Shown in pieces: positions 62,618 to 64,000 of a stretch of 64,000 nucleotides of DNA. The notes under the pieces are model-generated. The model saw only the letters and a list, made by a program, of their open reading frames with translations. It was not told where the DNA came from and did not search any database. The number at the start of each line of letters is the position of its first letter. Within the stretch, counting starts at the first letter, position 1. The translations under genes were made by a program, and so were the position numbers. Source of the stretch: Ichthyophis bannanicus (taxonomy: Eukaryota; Chordata; Amphibia; Gymnophiona; Ichthyophiidae); NCBI GenBank assembly GCA_033557465.1, contig CM066033.1:1241131523-1241195522 (forward strand). The letters run 5' to 3'.

Positions 62618-63970
62618 GGGGTATGTTTACTAAACTGCGGTAACGTTACATACCATGCGTTATGTAACGTTAACGATCGTTAGGTAATGTTAACGCGCGT
62701 TATGTAATGTTAATGTGCATTAACGTTACATAACGATCGTTAGTGTACCTGGCCGCGGTATACAGAAAAGCAGGATAAAAAAAGGAAATGTCTGGCTGAG
62801 GAGACATAAAGGTATGGGCCAGGGAGGGCTGTGCACCTGTGGCCCCACTGTGGTGCCGTACACACAGCCAGTGTGATTCACAGCAAAGGGTCACAGGTTC
62901 AGGTCACAGCTGCTGGAACCTGCAGAACACATCCTAACATTTTACCCTACAAAGCATATACAACATAAAACCATGCAATCCCCATAGCAGCGGCCAACAG
63001 GGGTAGAAACACCCACTCACACAGGCTCCACCATGCAAATCATGCTGTACAGGCAGGCTGCTGGCTCCAGAACAGATTTGCAGGTAACATCACAGCACCA
63101 CTGTTATCTCCTGCTCAGTCCAGGAAAAGTTGGCAGGGTGGCAGCTGGGGTTGTCAAACACCCCTACCATTGCACAGTGCTGCATTAGGAGTGTATGTGT
63201 GTATGTCTATCCATAGTTTTGTGACTGCACACCTCTCCCCCCGCCCCGGCCCACATTGTCCAACTGTTACCAGCATCAGCCTGTGAATGTGCATAATGAG
63301 GAGCAAGGTAGTGTGGGTATGGGCCAGATAGGGCGAATTGGGCAGGCTGCATTTGCACAGTGAGTAGTCCATAGTCTGGTACACATTAGTTTTCCAACCC
63401 CACCTGCGTGGACAGGGTGGCTAAATCATGTCGTGCTGGGAGGGCAGTCTCGCCCTGACGTAACAGTGACCATGGAATGTCCAGGTTCCCACATAGTCAT
63501 TTATACCATCTGTCTCCAGTGATATTTGTGTGATCCCCCCCAGTTCTGGGGCCCAATCACTGACATGCCTGCCTATGTCTGGATGCATGTGTTTTCTCAC
63601 TGACCATGTACCACAGACTGACCTGTGGCATGTCCTCAGTTAGTCTGTGCATGGTGAGAACACTGTATATGCTAGTGCAGTCAGACAGTGTTGTCTGATA
63701 ATGCATGGCAGACTGTGGTATGTTACAAATACCTAAGTCTCTATCTGAGCGATATGCAAATAATGTCCAAAGTTGCGCTCAAAAATAACACAATAATATA
63801 TATGTGTATATATACTTCTCAGCTACTTAAATACTAGTTAACCAGATCTTCAGATTTCCAAAGGTCTCAGTCTGTAGCCAGCCGGGCTATTTGAATAAAA
63901 TCTCCACAGCTGTAGCTAGCAATCACATCAATGACCTTTTTATGGAAACCTATTTTATAAAACATGCCCC
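62618..63970 (+). mobile_element. Third, divergent relative of the TTA elements (right border uncertain)
   Basis: It starts GGGGTATGTTTACTAAA, one base different from the ends of copies 1 and 2. The interior at 63,180-63,480 is similar to 31,790-32,100 of copy 2. A weak tRNA-like module lies at 62,840-62,925. A possible right end TAAAACATGCCCC occurs at 63,958-63,970, but no TTA duplication flanks either end, so the borders are unsure. Confidence 0.6.
62637..62750. repeat. Cluster of TAAC-NNNN-GTTA palindromes
   Basis: TAACGTTA (62,641 and 62,721), TAACGATCGTTA (62,671 and 62,731) and TAACGCGCGTTA (62,691) lie within about 110 bp, directly inside the element end. Confidence 0.8.
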
Positions 63971-64000
63971 ACGCTAATGAAAGTGATAGTGATAGTTCCA

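Noticed and set aside
63958..63970. Right end of the third TTA-type element
   Set aside because: The match to the end is only partial and no TTA duplication is present, so the border was not called with confidence.

Overview
The window looks like intergenic or intronic DNA from a large, repeat-rich vertebrate genome. The mix of DIRS and Ngaro-type tyrosine-recombinase retroelements, Penelope-like elements (PLEs), two CR1 subfamilies, L2, RTE, tRNA-derived SINEs and Harbinger-type DNA elements points to an amphibian, possibly a caecilian. That placement is inference from repeat content only. I found no host protein gene, no rRNA and no canonical functional tRNA gene. Almost every long open frame belongs to a mobile element.

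Layout. (1) 1-14,900: a PLE (RT plus GIY-YIG end) split by an L2 LINE (898-13,382). That L2 is itself split twice. One insertion is a 2.84-kb DNA transposon with an intact 575-codon transposase-like gene (1409-4244, TSD TAA). The other is a 7.4-kb TTA-duplicating element (5627-13,029), which in turn holds a reverse-oriented L2 with a 1029-codon open frame. (2) 15,148-15,396: a small RTE fragment with a perfect 12-bp target duplication. (3) 15,500-25,070: a CR1 split by a complete-architecture DIRS element (17,793-24,511, minus strand), which carries a pogo/Tigger-like MITE. (4) 25,075-26,420: a PLE end folded into an inverted repeat, with an RTE inside. (5) 26,420-29,250: unassigned DNA, then a reverse CR1. 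(6) 29,250-34,380: a second PLE split by a second, 3.9-kb copy of the TTA element in opposite orientation. (7) 34,385-39,852: a decayed Ngaro-like element with RT, RNase H, tyrosine recombinase and an SGNH-hydrolase-like end, carrying a SINE and a 112-bp hairpin. (8) 39,853-43,350: a reverse CR1 with ORF1 (esterase-like) and ORF2, split by an RTE-tailed SINE. (9) 43,350-47,560: mostly unassigned, with an L2 end, paired hairpins and an L2-tailed SINE. (10) 47,561-55,676: a second DIRS, holding a CR1 and a SINE tail. (11) 55,700-64,000: CR1 copies of three ages, a dispersed non-coding repeat, and the start of a third, divergent relative of the TTA elements.

The elements interact as parasites of one another. 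L2 tails occur on one SINE set and an RTE-type tail on another, with the same tRNA-like head on both. The nesting gives a relative clock of insertions. The best candidates for something little described are the 1409-4244 transposon and the TTA element family, whose copies each carry a conserved set of tRNA-like modules plus a long palindrome and no recognisable transposase.
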